A stretch of DNA of 64,000 nucleotides from positions 34,819 to 98,818 of the forward strand of contig CAWFDX010000006.1 of NCBI GenBank assembly GCA_963814645.1, given 5' to 3'. This document shows, one piece after another, positions 51,026 through 61,104 of the stretch. Numbering within the stretch: position 1 is the stretch's first letter; each line of letters opens with the position of its first letter. The position numbers and the translations under genes were made by a program. This DNA is from RYN-230 sp963814645 (GTDB taxonomy: Bacteria > Actinomycetota > Actinomycetes > Streptosporangiales > Streptosporangiaceae). The notes beneath the pieces are model-generated. The model saw nothing but the letters and a program-made list of their open reading frames with translations. It was not told the DNA's origin and did not search any database.

Positions 51026-52714
51026 GTGGCTCTGGCCCACTTTCCGTGAGGTGATCCGCCCGGCGTGTCTCGTAGCGTTGTGATCATCATGTTTGTGATC
51101 ATGCCCGGCGTGCGATCTTGAGGTCCTCGGCGCCCTGGTCCCTCATCTGGCTGGCCTGGCTGTCGCGAGTGTCGAGACGGTCGGCAGGTCAGTGCATGTG
51201 CTGGCCCGGACCTGTGGCAGTGAGGCGGCCTGCCCGGGCTGCGGCGTGGTGTCGCGGCGGGTGCACAGCCGTTATGAGCGGCGGCTGGCCGATACCGCCA
51301 GCGGCAGCCAGGAAGTGCTCATCCACCTGCAGGCCCGCCGCTTCTTCTGCAGCAACGGGGGGTGCGCGAAAGGCACGTTCGCGGAGCAAGTGCCCGGCCT
51401 GACCACCCGCTATGCCCGGCGCACCTGCGGCCTGGACGGCGTGCTGCAGGCAGTCGCCATGGCCCTGGGCGGCCGGGCCGGTGCCCGGCTGGCTGGCAGG
51501 CTGGCCTGCTCGGCAAGCCGCTCCACGCTGCTGCGGCTGATCCGCGCCGCGCCCGATCCTGGCGGCGGGACTCCGCTGGTGCTAGGCGTAGATGAGTTCG
51601 CGCTGCGCAAAGGGCATGTCTACGGCACGGTGCTGGTCGATATCGAGACCCACCGGCCGGTCGATGTGCTGCCCGAGCGGTCCGCACAGTCCTTCCGTGC
51701 CTGGCTAGACGAGCACCCAGGTGTGGAGATCATCTGCCGCGACCGCGGTGGCTGCTATGCCGAGGGTGCAGCCGAAGGCGCGCCGCTGGCCATCCAGGTG
51801 GCGGATCGGTGGCACCTGTGGCACAACCTGGCCGAAGCGGTCGAGCGGGCCGTCGCCCGTCACCGCTCCTGCCTGCAGGAGCCACCGTCACAACCCGTTC
51901 CTGAGCCCTTGCCGGAACAGGCCACACCGTGCCAGGAGCAAGGCCTGGCCGCGCGGACCCGGGCCAGGCACGCCGAGGTGCACGCCGCGCTGGCCCGCGG
52001 CCTGACCATCACCGAGATCAGCCGGACCTTACGGCTGGAGCGCAAGACCGTGCGCCGCTACGCCACTGCCGCCACCGCCGATCAGCTGATCTGCGGCCCC
52101 CGGCTGACCCGGCCCGGCCTACTCGGCCCGCACCAGGCCTACCTGCGCCAGCGCTGGGACGAAGGCATCCGCAGCACCGAACGGCTGCACCAGGAACTGC
52201 GCGAACGCGGCTACCGCGGCAGCCTGCGCACCCTGCGCCGGCTCACCTCGAAGCTCCGCCGCGACACCGCCGTCCCCCCGCCGTCGCCCGCCCCAGCGGC
52301 CAGGAAGGTGGCGAGCTGGATCCTCACCCCACCCGGCAAGCTCGCCGACGCCGACCGCACCACACTGGCCGAGATAACCGGCCGCTGCGAGGAACTCAAA
52401 GCCACCCGTAGCCTGGTCCGCGACTTCGCGGACATGCTCTGCCACCGCCACGGCGAGCACCTGGAAGCCTGGGCCACCCAAGCCGAGAACGGCCCGGTCA
52501 GCGAACTGCGCGGCTTCGCCAAGGGACTGCGCAAAGACTGGGCCGCGGTCACCGCCGGGCTCACCGTCTCTTACAGCTCCGGCCCGGTCGAAGGCCACGT
52601 GAACCGCATCAAGATGATCAAACGACAGATGTACGGCCGCGCGAACCCCGACCTGCTCCGCAAGCGCGTCCTGCTCGCAGACTGAACCCATCACGGAAAG
52701 TGCGCCAGAGCCAC
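51026..52714 (+). mobile_element. Second ISL3-family insertion sequence
   Basis: Terminal inverted repeats of 24 bp, GTGGCTCTGGCCCACTTTCC plus GTGA on the left and its near-complement (one mismatch) on the right. The ends resemble those of the ISL3 element at 24830 (GGCTCTGTCGCACTTTCGG), but the transposases differ. It lies directly beside att-like repeat copy 3. Confidence 0.92.
51192..52685 (+). CDS. ISL3-family transposase (second type)
   Basis: A 497-residue frame from GTG 51192. It has zinc-finger-like ACPGCGVVS and FCSNGGC, GVDEFALRKGHVYG (first Asp), IICRDRGGCYAEGA (second Asp) and EGHVNRIKMIKRQMYGRAN with the catalytic Glu. The same frame upstream (EVLGALVPHLAGLAVASV) is clearly transposase-like, so the true N-terminus begins near 51115; no start codon is in frame there, which suggests a small lesion or an unusual start. 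Confidence 0.9.
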   Translation: MHVLARTCGSEAACPGCGVVSRRVHSRYERRLADTASGSQEVLIHLQARRFFCSNGGCAKGTFAEQVPGLTTRYARRTCGLDGVLQAVAMALGGRAGARLAGRLACSASRSTLLRLIRAAPDPGGGTPLVLGVDEFALRKGHVYGTVLVDIETHRPVDVLPERSAQSFRAWLDEHPGVEIICRDRGGCYAEGAAEGAPLAIQVADRWHLWHNLAEAVERAVARHRSCLQEPPSQPVPEPLPEQATPCQEQGLAARTRARHAEVHAALARGLTITEISRTLRLERKTVRRYATAATADQLICGPRLTRPGLLGPHQAYLRQRWDEGIRSTERLHQELRERGYRGSLRTLRRLTSKLRRDTAVPPPSPAPAARKVASWILTPPGKLADADRTTLAEITGRCEELKATRSLVRDFADMLCHRHGEHLEAWATQAENGPVSELRGFAKGLRKDWAAVTAGLTVSYSSGPVEGHVNRIKMIKRQMYGRANPDLLRKRVLLAD

Positions 52715-53628
52715 CGCAACTTGGCCGTTGACAGCGGCAACCCTGTATAACGCTACAGATGAGTGCCGCTCGGTGCACCCCGCATTCAATCAAGCAACTC
52801 ATGTGAAGCAAGGCCCTCCGGCACTCCCTCAGCTCCTCCCTACTCCCCGCCTGGATTGTCGCCGCGCTAGGCAGTTCCTCTCTTGGATGAGTCCTGAGCC
52901 CCTGTAGGCGCGGGCCCAAGCGCTGGGGGCCTGGACAAGGGGCGCTCGCCGGAGCCCTAGGGTCGGCGGTTTACAGGGAGCCGACCCCAACCCACCGGAA
53001 TACCCGCCGACCTGCGGAAACTCCCTCCTATGCGCTGTCAAACCCGGCCGCTGTCCGTGTGGCGTCCGTAACTTCCAAGCATGCCTGGTCCGCGCAGTGC
53101 AGGTTATGGATCATGTCCCACGAAGTCCCGCTCGATTTCGCTGAATCCCATCCTGCCCGCTCCCAACCGTGGCCCTCCGCCCCCGCCTGACCGGTTCCGT
53201 AAACCGGCCCACGGGCTCGGCTCAAGCGGCCACCCAGCAAACGGAGCCCACCATAGAAATCCGGATCGCAAGGCCGATTTTGACAGTCGCGCGCACAGGA
53301 TGTTCCCGGCCAGAGTCCTCCTTGGCTGGCCAGCCGGTCTCTCTCGCCTGCCACCAGCCCGGCATGTCCCAAGACTGCCCTTTGCCCCCGCGTAGTCCCG
53401 CTCCACCCACGTCGGCGTGCCCCTGCGCGAGCCCCCCGCGGCGAAATCCCGCCGTCACTAACTTATGGCCAGCACGGCGCGCCTGGACCTGCCGACACGT
53501 CCGGATCTGCCATGACCGGATGCTCGACTGCTGCGCATCACATAGCCGGACGCGTACGCCGGTCCGCGTGGGGGAATGTCGGTCTGCCTGCGGTGAGTGC
53601 CGGCCACCGTGCTGGGTAGCTGCTGGGT
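52715..53628. other. Non-coding 0.9-kb stretch
   Basis: No supported gene, RNA or repeat. Base composition is a little less GC-biased than the genes around it, with many Cys/Pro/Arg-rich chance frames. It separates the ISL3 element from the large membrane protein gene. Confidence 0.4.
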
Positions 53629-56229
53629 ATGGGGGCCATCCACTGGCCAGGCGAGCCACGCGAGCCCAGGGGTGAGCGCTCGGGTGCGCCCATCGGAAAC
53701 AGGGCGCCCATGGGGAACACAGGGAGCGGCCGCACAGGAAACAGGGCAAGCGCGGCTACCGAGACTCCTGACGTGCTGGCTGCCCCGCGCGAGCAACCGT
53801 CCGGGCACCTCGGACGTCCTGGGCCCCCGGGACGGCGTGACTCTGCCTCCTGGGGCGCCGAGCGCGTGCGCCGGCCCGCGGATCTGCTCGCCGCGATCCT
53901 CACGCTGGCTGTAGCGGCCGTCATCATCGGCTCCATCAAGGCGCTTCCGGCGGGCAGCACGGAGGTCGCGACCGATGTCTCCCGCTGGCTGAAGTACATT
54001 CCCCGCTGGCTGGCGTTCGGCGCCGCCGTCATCGCCGGCACCGGCTGCTTCGTCTTCGTCATCGTGGCCCTCGTGCAGCTCACCCGCAGCCAATGGCGCG
54101 ACGCCCGCAACGCAGCCGCCGGGCTGGCCATGGGAGCGGCGGCCGCGATCGCCGCGACGGCTGTGTGGGACGCCGAGCACGGCAGGCTCCAGGCCGCGGT
54201 GCTGCACGGCAAGTACCCGGCGATGTTTGTCATCGACAGCGCGTTCGTCGCGTTCGTGGTGGCCAGCGACCTGACCCGGCGCCCTCGCTGGTCACGCTGG
54301 TGCACGGGGCTCGCCGCCGCGCTGCTGATCACTAGCGTGGCGCAGGACACGCTCACCCCGTTCGCCATGGTGATCGCTCTGTTCGGCGGCCTCGGCGCCG
54401 GATGGCTGGTGCGCTGGGCGCTCGGCGCCGCCTCGGTGCGGCCCAGCGCCGCCGAACTTGTCCCCTGGCTCCGCAGCCGCGGCGTGGACATCGCGGATCT
54501 GAAGCCTGGCCACCAGCCCGGCAACGACCCCAGCGACTCGCCCAGCGGTCGGTCCAGCACCCAGCCCGGCCGCCCCTGCCTGGTGGGCAGCCTGGCCAAC
54601 GGAACGCTGATCGAGGTGCAGCTGGCCGACCGGGACACCCGCGGCTCCGGGCTGGCCCGGCGGCTATGGGCGATGGTCCGGCTACGGCGGAGTGCGGCCG
54701 GCCACATCGCGCTCAGCTCCCGCGCCCAGCTGGAACGGCTCGCCCTGGCCAGCACTGTGGCACAGCTCGCCGGTGTGCTCAGCCCCACCGTCCTGCTGCT
54801 GGACCAGACGCCGCGGGAATCACTCGTGCTCGTGCTGGCCCTGCCGCCCGGACAGCCACTCGGCGAGACGGTGAGCAGGCAGCAGGCGCGGGCCCTGTTT
54901 GGTGCGCTGCGCGCCCTGCACGACACCGGCATCGCCCACCGCGACCTCCGCCCGGAGAACCTCTGCCTGGCGGAGCCTCCAGAGGCACCAGAGTTCGAGT
55001 CCGCGGCATCCGCCGGATTCCGTTCGTTTGACTCTGCGGTGCCCGCCGCGGGCGAGCTTGCCCGCCGGCTGGACATCGCCCAGCTGCTCGCCACCACCGG
55101 GCGGAACCTCGGCGCCGCCGAAGCCGTCAGCGCGCTCCGCGACGGCTACCGGCCAGCGGACGAGGCCGCGATCGCCGCGGTGCTGCAGCCGGTCGCTCTC
55201 ACCCCGTGGGGCTGGTCTGCCATGCGTAAGAACCAGGCCTGCCTCACCGACATCCGGCACGAGCTGCTCGGTCCGGACACCGCGGCCCCGCAGGCCCGGC
55301 TGGAACGGTTCCGCTGGCGCACGGTGCTGACCACGGTCGCCCTGATCGCCGCCGCCTATGTCCTGGTCGGCCAGTTCTCCCACGTCGACCTGCTCGGCAC
55401 GCTGGGCTCGGCCAACCCGGCCTGGATCGCCGTGGCCGTCCTGGGCTCGGCCGTGACCTACTTCGCCGCCGCGCAAAACCTCGCCGCGTTCGTGCCCAAG
55501 CGGCTGCACCCATTGCGCGGCTCCCTGGTCCAGCTGTCCACCGCGTTCGTCGGCGTGGCCATGCCACCCACCGTCGGCCACGTCGCAGTCAACGCTCGCT
55601 ACCTCCACAAAGAAGGCGTGGACGAGGGCTCGATCAGCGCCGCGGTCACGCTGTCCCAGCTAGTCAACATCGTCACGACCGTCCTGCTGCTGGTGGTGAT
55701 CGGACTGCTCACCGGCTCCGGGCTGAGCCGGTTCAAGATCGCCCCGGGAGCCAACCTGGTCATTGGCCTGGCGGTGATCGCCGGCGTGCTCGCCCTGCTG
55801 CTGTCCGTGCCGCAGACCCGGAACAAGCTGATCGGCCTGGTACGGCCACACCTGCGCCGGGCCTGGCCCCGGCTGCTCGACGCGGTGTCCCAGCCGGCCC
55901 GGCTGGCCATCAGCGCCGGAGCCAACCTGCTGCTCACCGCCGCCTACATGGTCGCGTTCATCGCCGCGTTGCGGGCGGTCGGCGCGCACCCGGCAATCCT
56001 GCCCGCCTCGGTCGTCTACCTGGCGGGCAACGCGGTCGGCGCGGCCGCGCCCACGCCAGGCGGCCTCGGCGGCGTGGAAGCGGTGCTGGCGGCGGGGCTG
56101 ACCGCGATGGGCATCCCGGCCGCGCAGGCGATCTCGGGAGTGCTGGTGTTCCGGATCGCCACGTTCTGGCTTCCTATTCCGGCGGGCTGGCTGTCTTATC
56201 TATGGCTGCAGCGCCGGCGCATCCTGTAG
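53629..56229 (+). CDS. Kinase-like domain fused to LPG-synthase/UPF0104-type membrane domain
   Basis: Up to 866 residues. The first ~80 are low-complexity; GTG 53866 (VRRPADLLAAI) is a likelier start than ATG 53629, which lacks a ribosome site. Helices at about 85-265 form a first membrane domain. A soluble kinase-like domain (about 280-560) contains GIAHRDLRPENLCL, matching HRDxxPxN, but no clear DFG, so it may be a pseudokinase. The C-terminal 300 residues have about seven helices with GNAVGAAAPTPGGLGGVEAVL, the signature of the lysylphosphatidylglycerol-synthase membrane (flippase-like, UPF0104) family. It probably acts on lipids at the membrane. The soluble-kinase/lipid pairing resembles the protein at 61808. 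Confidence 0.8.
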   Translation: MGAIHWPGEPREPRGERSGAPIGNRAPMGNTGSGRTGNRASAATETPDVLAAPREQPSGHLGRPGPPGRRDSASWGAERVRRPADLLAAILTLAVAAVIIGSIKALPAGSTEVATDVSRWLKYIPRWLAFGAAVIAGTGCFVFVIVALVQLTRSQWRDARNAAAGLAMGAAAAIAATAVWDAEHGRLQAAVLHGKYPAMFVIDSAFVAFVVASDLTRRPRWSRWCTGLAAALLITSVAQDTLTPFAMVIALFGGLGAGWLVRWALGAASVRPSAAELVPWLRSRGVDIADLKPGHQPGNDPSDSPSGRSSTQPGRPCLVGSLANGTLIEVQLADRDTRGSGLARRLWAMVRLRRSAAGHIALSSRAQLERLALASTVAQLAGVLSPTVLLLDQTPRESLVLVLALPPGQPLGETVSRQQARALFGALRALHDTGIAHRDLRPENLCLAEPPEAPEFESAASAGFRSFDSAVPAAGELARRLDIAQLLATTGRNLGAAEAVSALRDGYRPADEAAIAAVLQPVALTPWGWSAMRKNQACLTDIRHELLGPDTAAPQARLERFRWRTVLTTVALIAAAYVLVGQFSHVDLLGTLGSANPAWIAVAVLGSAVTYFAAAQNLAAFVPKRLHPLRGSLVQLSTAFVGVAMPPTVGHVAVNARYLHKEGVDEGSISAAVTLSQLVNIVTTVLLLVVIGLLTGSGLSRFKIAPGANLVIGLAVIAGVLALLLSVPQTRNKLIGLVRPHLRRAWPRLLDAVSQPARLAISAGANLLLTAAYMVAFIAALRAVGAHPAILPASVVYLAGNAVGAAAPTPGGLGGVEAVLAAGLTAMGIPAAQAISGVLVFRIATFWLPIPAGWLSYLWLQRRRIL

Positions 56230-56492
56230 GCCCCGCCCGGCTGGGTTTGGGCCGAGACCCCGGTACCCGGGATCGCTTTGCTGCAGTTCTGGCCCAGAGA
56301 CCTCGAGCCATTACCGCCTCCCATTTTCACAACAGCAAAGGCGGAATACAGTGACAAGAGCTCATGGCGTCCAGCCCCAGCAAGGGCGATTGGCCAGTTA
56401 ACATACGGATCTGCCGCTCCGAGTGAGCGGGGGTAACCGCCGTCAGATCCTGTGGGGTTTCAGAACTTGGCCACTGGTCCTGACCTGGGCTC

Positions 56493-56584
56493 TTAGGCGG
56501 CCCATTCGTATTCGTTGATGAGGCCGCCGAGGACGGGCCGGCGCCGGCTTTGAGGCGCAGCCGGCCCGCACACCGGCGCGGCGG
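56493..56584 (-). pseudogene. 3' remnant of an integrase-core transposase
   Basis: The minus strand ends LGGLINEYEWAA-stop, very like the LGGLIHEYFA ending of the integrase-core transposase at 58176. Upstream sequence is unrelated, so only the tail of an old insertion sequence survives. The rest of 56230-56971 holds only the small pseudogene below. Confidence 0.6.
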
Positions 56585-56754
56585 TCAGGCTTTCCGGTAA
56601 CTCTGCGAGCCGGCGGCCGGGGCGTTCTCCGGGTGGCCGTCACCCATCGACATCTGCTTGATCTTCAGGTAGCGGACGATGTCCTGCCGCTGTGTGTACA
56701 GCACCCAGCCGCGCCCAGCGCCATGGCAGCCATCAAGACCTTGCGCAACACCAT
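56585..56754 (-). pseudogene. Small DUF6893-like protein gene, frameshifted
   Basis: ATG 56754 follows an AAGGGGGA ribosome site and encodes MVLRKVLMAAMALGAA. A one-base-type shift near 56705-56715 is then needed to read WVLYTQRQDIVRYLKIKQMS, then GDGHPENAPAAG and SQSYRKA to the stop at 56585. The total of 170 nt is not a multiple of three. The restored protein would have a membrane segment and the QDIVRYLKIKQM tail, related to the intact 33-residue protein at 2743. Either the gene is broken or the read has an error. Confidence 0.65.
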
Positions 56755-56971
56755 CTCCCCCTTCGGGCAGCCCTCACCACGGGGCGCTTGGACCAGGCGG
56801 CCCGGCCAGCCGTGATGGACCCAGCACTTCCCTGCCGGAGCGGGCTTATCCGGGGGAAGCGGCACGCGTCACAGGGAAGCACGCGATGAGCTTGTTTACC
56901 TGTGAAGGAACAGCAAAGCCGGGCAGTCGGGCCGGTGGACGTCCGTTACGGTTGTTTTCCTAACCGTGAGC

Positions 56972-58218
56972 TCAACGGGTCAGCGCAACACCTCGATGAC
57001 GGAGGTGCTGTGTGAGCATTGGTGGGCGGCCTGCGATTCCGGTCGCGGTGCAGCGTGAGTTCTGGGCCGCGGTCCGGTCGGGGATGGTGGTCGCGGAGGC
57101 GGCTTCTTGTGTCGGCGTGTCGATCACGGTCGCATGGCGGTGGTTCCGCCACGTTGGCGGGGTGATGCCCCCGGATTTCTCGTCGTCTCCGCAACCGGTC
57201 ACCGTGCGCCGGCTCTCGCTCGACGAACGCGAGGAGATCGCCTGCCGTCGTGCGGCCGGTGAGGGAGTGCGAGCGATCGCGGTCGCTCTCGGTCGGTCAC
57301 CTTCAACGATCAGCCGGGAGCTGCGCCGCGGGACCGTGCGCCGCAAGTCCGGCTATCGAGCCAGCGTGGCTCAGGCCCTGGCTGACCAGCGCGCCCGGCG
57401 TCCGAAGGCACGGGTGCTTGAGCGCAATGACAGGCTGCGTGAGCACGTGCAGAATCGGTTGCATGCCAAGGACAGCCCCGAGCAGATCAGCTACCGCCTG
57501 CTGATTGACTACCCAGGCGACCAGACGATGCGCATCTCCCACGAGACGATCTACCGCTGCCTCTACGTGCAAGGCCGTGGTGGCCTGCGCCGGGAGCTGG
57601 TGACATGCCTGCGGACCGGGCGAGCGCTACGCAAGACCCGGCGGACAACCGAACGGCGCGGACGTATCACCGGCATGGTCAACATCGCCGAGCGTCCCGC
57701 GGAGGCCGCTGATCGGGCGGTTCCCGGGCACTGGGAGGGGGACCTCATTACCGGGGCGGAGAACAAGTCCGCGATTGGCACACTCGTCGAGCGGGCCACC
57801 GGCTACGTGACGCTGCTACACCTACCGAACGGTCATGGCGCTGACGCGGTGCAGGAGGCGATGGTCGAGGCGATGAGCCATCTGCCCGCCACCCTGCGCC
57901 GGACCCTCGCGTGGGACCAGGGAATCGAGATGGCAAACCACGTCGCAATCGCGAACGCCACCGAGCTTGCGATCTACTTCTGCGACCCCCACTCGCCGTG
58001 GCAGCGAGCAACCAACGAGAACACGAACGGCCTGCTGCGTCAGTACTTTCCGAAGAGCACCGGCCTGTCCGGCTATCACCGCGACTACCTCGACTTCGTC
58101 GCCGCCCAACTGAACAACAGGCCTCGTAAGCGACTCGGCTGGCGAACCCCGGCCGAGGCTCTCGATCAGCTACTCTCAGAGTCCGGGAATCCACCCGGTG
58201 TTGCGCTGACCGGTTGAA
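56972..58218 (+). mobile_element. IS30-family insertion sequence
   Basis: Terminal inverted repeats of ~22 bp: CTCAACGGGTCAGCGCAACACC at left, and the complement of TTCAACCGGTCAGCGCAACACC at right, with two or three mismatches. The transposase stop codon lies within the right repeat. The element abuts the integrase-core element that begins at 58227. Confidence 0.9.
57012..58217 (+). CDS. IS30-family transposase
   Basis: A 401-residue transposase from GTG 57012 (GGAGGTG ribosome site). N-terminal HTHs (VAEAASCVGVSITVAWRW and IAVALGRSPSTISREL) are followed by the IS30 catalytic core: HWEGDLITGAENKSAIGTLVER (first Asp), LAWDQGIEMANH (second Asp) and NENTNGLLRQYFPK with the Glu. Intact. Confidence 0.95.
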   Translation: MSIGGRPAIPVAVQREFWAAVRSGMVVAEAASCVGVSITVAWRWFRHVGGVMPPDFSSSPQPVTVRRLSLDEREEIACRRAAGEGVRAIAVALGRSPSTISRELRRGTVRRKSGYRASVAQALADQRARRPKARVLERNDRLREHVQNRLHAKDSPEQISYRLLIDYPGDQTMRISHETIYRCLYVQGRGGLRRELVTCLRTGRALRKTRRTTERRGRITGMVNIAERPAEAADRAVPGHWEGDLITGAENKSAIGTLVERATGYVTLLHLPNGHGADAVQEAMVEAMSHLPATLRRTLAWDQGIEMANHVAIANATELAIYFCDPHSPWQRATNENTNGLLRQYFPKSTGLSGYHRDYLDFVAAQLNNRPRKRLGWRTPAEALDQLLSESGNPPGVALTG

Positions 58219-59330
58219 TCCGCCAACCCTGTGGGTGCCGAAAACTGCGTCACCTTCACGCGACCTGCAAAATATTCATGGATCAGGCCGCCAAGCCGGT
58301 CCCGGCGCAAGACCCGGACATCTGCCCCTAGAGCAGGTTGATGCGGACGCCCGGCAGGCGGACTGCGTCCCAGTGCCCGGTGTGGCCGGTGCGTGCTGTA
58401 GTGACCGGCGTACTCGTCAAGGACCAGCCGCAGGCGCCGCTCCCCGGTGATCAGCATCCGGTCCAGGCACTCGCGGCGGGCGCTGGCGATCCACCGCTCC
58501 GCGATCGCGTTCGCCCGCGGCGCCCGCACTGGCGTCCTGATGATCCGCACGCCAGCTGCGGTGAGCACTGTGTCGAACGCGGCGGTGAACTTGGCGTCCG
58601 GGTCCCTGATCAGAAACTTGAAGCTGTCCGCGTGGTCCCCGAGGTTCATCAGCAGGTTGCGAGCCTGCTGGGTCACCCACTCGCCTGCCGGTGGGTGGTG
58701 ATCCCGGCCAGGTGCACGCGCCGGGTGCCGTGCTCGATGACGAAGAGCGCGTACAGGCGGCGCAGCAGCACGGTGTCAACGTGGAAGAAGTCCACCGCCA
58801 GGATTGTCTTGGCCTGAGCGTCCAGGAACGCCCGCCAGGACTGCCCGGGCCGCTGGGGGCGCGGGGCCGGTGCCCGCGCCCTTGAGGATCTGCCAGACCG
58901 TCGACGGCGCCACCTTGTAGCTCAGGGCGGTCAGCTCGCCGTGGATGCGCCGGTAGCCCCAGTCCGGGTTGTGGCGGGCCATCTCCAGCACCAGCGCCCG
59001 GATGGTCTTCGTCGTTCGCGGCCGTCCCGGGATGCGGCGCGGGTAGGCCCATTTTCGCCTCACCAGGTCGGCGTGCCAGCGCAGCAGGGTCCGCGGGGAG
59101 ACGATCAAGCGCAGCCGGCGGAGCCTACTGCGGGGTAGCAGCCGGGCCAGCGCAGCCAGCACCGCCCGGTCGGCCCACGACAGCTGCGGGGTCTTAACCT
59201 GGCGCTGGAGCACGGCGACCTGGTGGCACAGGATCAGGATCTCGGCATCCTTGGCCCGGTCAGACCGGGCAAGCAGAGCCAGCCAGCCGAAGGCGCGCAG
59301 TACCGCCAGGTAGGCGAGTCGCATTGGCAT
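58176..59330 (-). pseudogene. Integrase-core transposase, multiply frameshifted
   Basis: The N-terminal part (58776-59330) reads ILILCHQVAVLQRQV, an HTH-like region and GYRRIHGELTALSYKVAPSTVW. The DDE core is split: DFFHVDTVLLRRLYALFV (first Asp) is in another frame, and SFKFLIRDPDAKF (second Asp) to RANAIAERWIASARRECLDR (Glu) lies in 58176-58676. At least two frameshifts separate these. The frame at the 3' end runs through the element border into IS30. The family is rve-type, near IS3/IS481. Not functional as read. Confidence 0.8.
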
Positions 59331-59377
59331 GAGTCCCGACAGTGCCCGACCACGAGTCCCACGCGCAGCCAGATGCC

Positions 59378-61033
59378 TAGCCTCGATGTTTCGTGATCTT
59401 GCACCGTCCGATTGAGGTTGCGGCTGGCTGGCATTTCAGCGTCCGGCCGTGTCTGGAGGCCCGGCTGTCGCGCCGGGGGGGCGGGGTTCCACGGGCCCTG
59501 GGATTTGTCCTTCCTGGTCGTAGGAGCGGTTCCGGCTGGTCAGCCGGGGGCGAAGGCCTGCAAGCGGGTCGTCGCGGCGGTGAGCTGAGCGGCCCAGGGC
59601 CAGGTGGCGGCCAGGCGCAGCCGCAGGCGGCGGGCGCCGTGGACCAGGCGCCCAGCGGCGGAGAACAGGCGCAGCCGCAGCCGCTTGGGTTCCCAGCTGC
59701 GGGCGGGGCCGTCGAGGGCGAGCATCTGCATCCAGGCCAGCAACTCGCAGGCCATGGCTACGAGCTCGCACCAGATCTGGTTTTGGTCAAAGCCGTGCAA
59801 GGGCAGGCCACGCAGCCCGGTGTCTTTGGCATTGCGGATCCGATCCTCGCACCTCGCCCGGCGGCGGTGCCGCAGTTCCAGGTCTGCGAGCTGCCCGGTC
59901 CTGGCGTTGGTGGCGAAGCAGGTGAACCGGTGCCCGCCGAGGTCGGTGAAGCGCAGCTGCGCGCCGGGATGGGGGCGTTCCTTGCGGACGATCACCCGCA
60001 TCCTGGCCGGCCAGCCGGCCAGGTCGGCCAGGCCGGTGAGCTCGGCCACCGATGCGCCTGGCCGCACCTGCCCGCCGGCATCATAGGCGGGCTCCCAGAC
60101 CCGGTCCGGGAGAGTGAGGATCGCTGCGGCGATGTCGTCGGTGATGGTCATGCCGATCGAGTAGTGCAGCCGGCGGCCGGGGCTGGCGAGCCAGGCCAGG
60201 AACTCGTGGGTGCCGCCGCCGGAATCGGTGCGGATCAGGACCCGCCGCCGCGTCCGCCGGGGCAGTTGCGCCAGCGCGAGCCGGGTCACCTCGATGTGCT
60301 CGCTGGCGGTGTTCGATCCGGCGTTACCTGGGCGCAGCAGGATGGCCAGCGGCTCGCCGCCCGCCCCGGCGCCGTGGCCGGCGAACGCGGCCAGCGGGTG
60401 GAATCCATACGTCTTTTTCCAGGTAGGAGCAGCCCTTTCCTTCTCGGAGTGCGCGAGCACGATCGTGGCGTCGACGTTGACGGGGATCAGCGTCCCGTCC
60501 CCGCCCGGTGCTCGCTCCCCGGCCAGCGTCCAGGCCCGCTCCCGGGCCGCGGCGCGAGCTTTGCGGATCGCCCGCAGCGCCCGGGGCGCGTCCGCCGCCA
60601 GCGTACTGACCAGCCGGGAGATCACCGGATCGGAGGCCACCGGCCCGAAAAGGCCTGGCTGCGCACGCAGTACCGCGACATCAGCCAGGCAGTCCCCGCC
60701 CAGCGCCGGCGCCACGGCCAGGTCGGTGAGGATCTTCCCCGGCTCGTGCACCGCCCGCGGCGCCCGCCACCGCGCTAGGGCGCCGGACAGGCCCCCGCCC
60801 AGGGCCGTGACCCGCAGCGCCCCGGCCAGCAGCAACCCGCCCGCATGGGACACCAGCCCCTGACCGCCGGCGGACACGGTGATCTTGGCACGGCGCACGG
60901 TATCGTTCACGAGATAAGTGCCTTTGGCCCGGCGCGGACAGGACCTTCGACAAGCCCTATCCTCCCAGGCCAAAGGCACTTTCTATATGCAAACGACCAA
61001 GGCCGGCCGATCACTGGCGAAAGCCCGAGGCTA
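59378..61033 (-). mobile_element. IS1380-family insertion sequence, nested
   Basis: Candidate terminal repeats TAGCCTCGATGTTTCG (59378-59393) and the complement of TAGCCTCGGGCTTTCG (61018-61033), 13 of 16 matching. It lies 48 nt upstream of the integrase-core transposase start, so it separates that gene from its own terminal repeat. The target duplication is not clear. Confidence 0.6.
59540..60910 (-). CDS. IS1380-family transposase
   Basis: A ~456-residue transposase. GTG 60910 (VNDTVRRAKITVSAGGQG) fits the usual N-terminus of the family better than the longer frame. LIPVNVDATIVLAHSEKE carries the first Asp, VLIRTDSGGGTHEFLAW the second, and RARCEDRIRNAKDTGLRGLP the catalytic Glu with the IS1380 C-terminal signature. 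Frame intact, so it may be active. Confidence 0.92.
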   Translation of the reverse strand: MNDTVRRAKITVSAGGQGLVSHAGGLLLAGALRVTALGGGLSGALARWRAPRAVHEPGKILTDLAVAPALGGDCLADVAVLRAQPGLFGPVASDPVISRLVSTLAADAPRALRAIRKARAAARERAWTLAGERAPGGDGTLIPVNVDATIVLAHSEKERAAPTWKKTYGFHPLAAFAGHGAGAGGEPLAILLRPGNAGSNTASEHIEVTRLALAQLPRRTRRRVLIRTDSGGGTHEFLAWLASPGRRLHYSIGMTITDDIAAAILTLPDRVWEPAYDAGGQVRPGASVAELTGLADLAGWPARMRVIVRKERPHPGAQLRFTDLGGHRFTCFATNARTGQLADLELRHRRRARCEDRIRNAKDTGLRGLPLHGFDQNQIWCELVAMACELLAWMQMLALDGPARSWEPKRLRLRLFSAAGRLVHGARRLRLRLAATWPWAAQLTAATTRLQAFAPG

Positions 61034-61104
61034 ACCTGATCTCCCCCGTCCCGCACAAGACACCCAGGTCAGCGGCCGTGACAGGGTTTTCGGCACCGAC
61101 AGGC

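Larger units (their letters stand above)
58227..61104 (-). mobile_element. Integrase-core insertion sequence with a nested IS1380
   Basis: An imperfect inverted repeat, CCTGTGGGTGCCGAAAACTG at 58228 and the complement of CCTGTCGGTGCCGAAAACCC ending at 61103, about 22 of 26 positions matching, probably marks the original ends. The frameshifted transposase occupies the left half. The IS1380 element fills the right half, between the transposase start and the right end. Confidence 0.6.

Noticed and set aside
24830..52714. The two ISL3 elements as ends of one composite transposon
   Set aside because: Their transposases differ and the terminal repeats are only similar, not identical; the 25 kb between them has its own independent boundaries.
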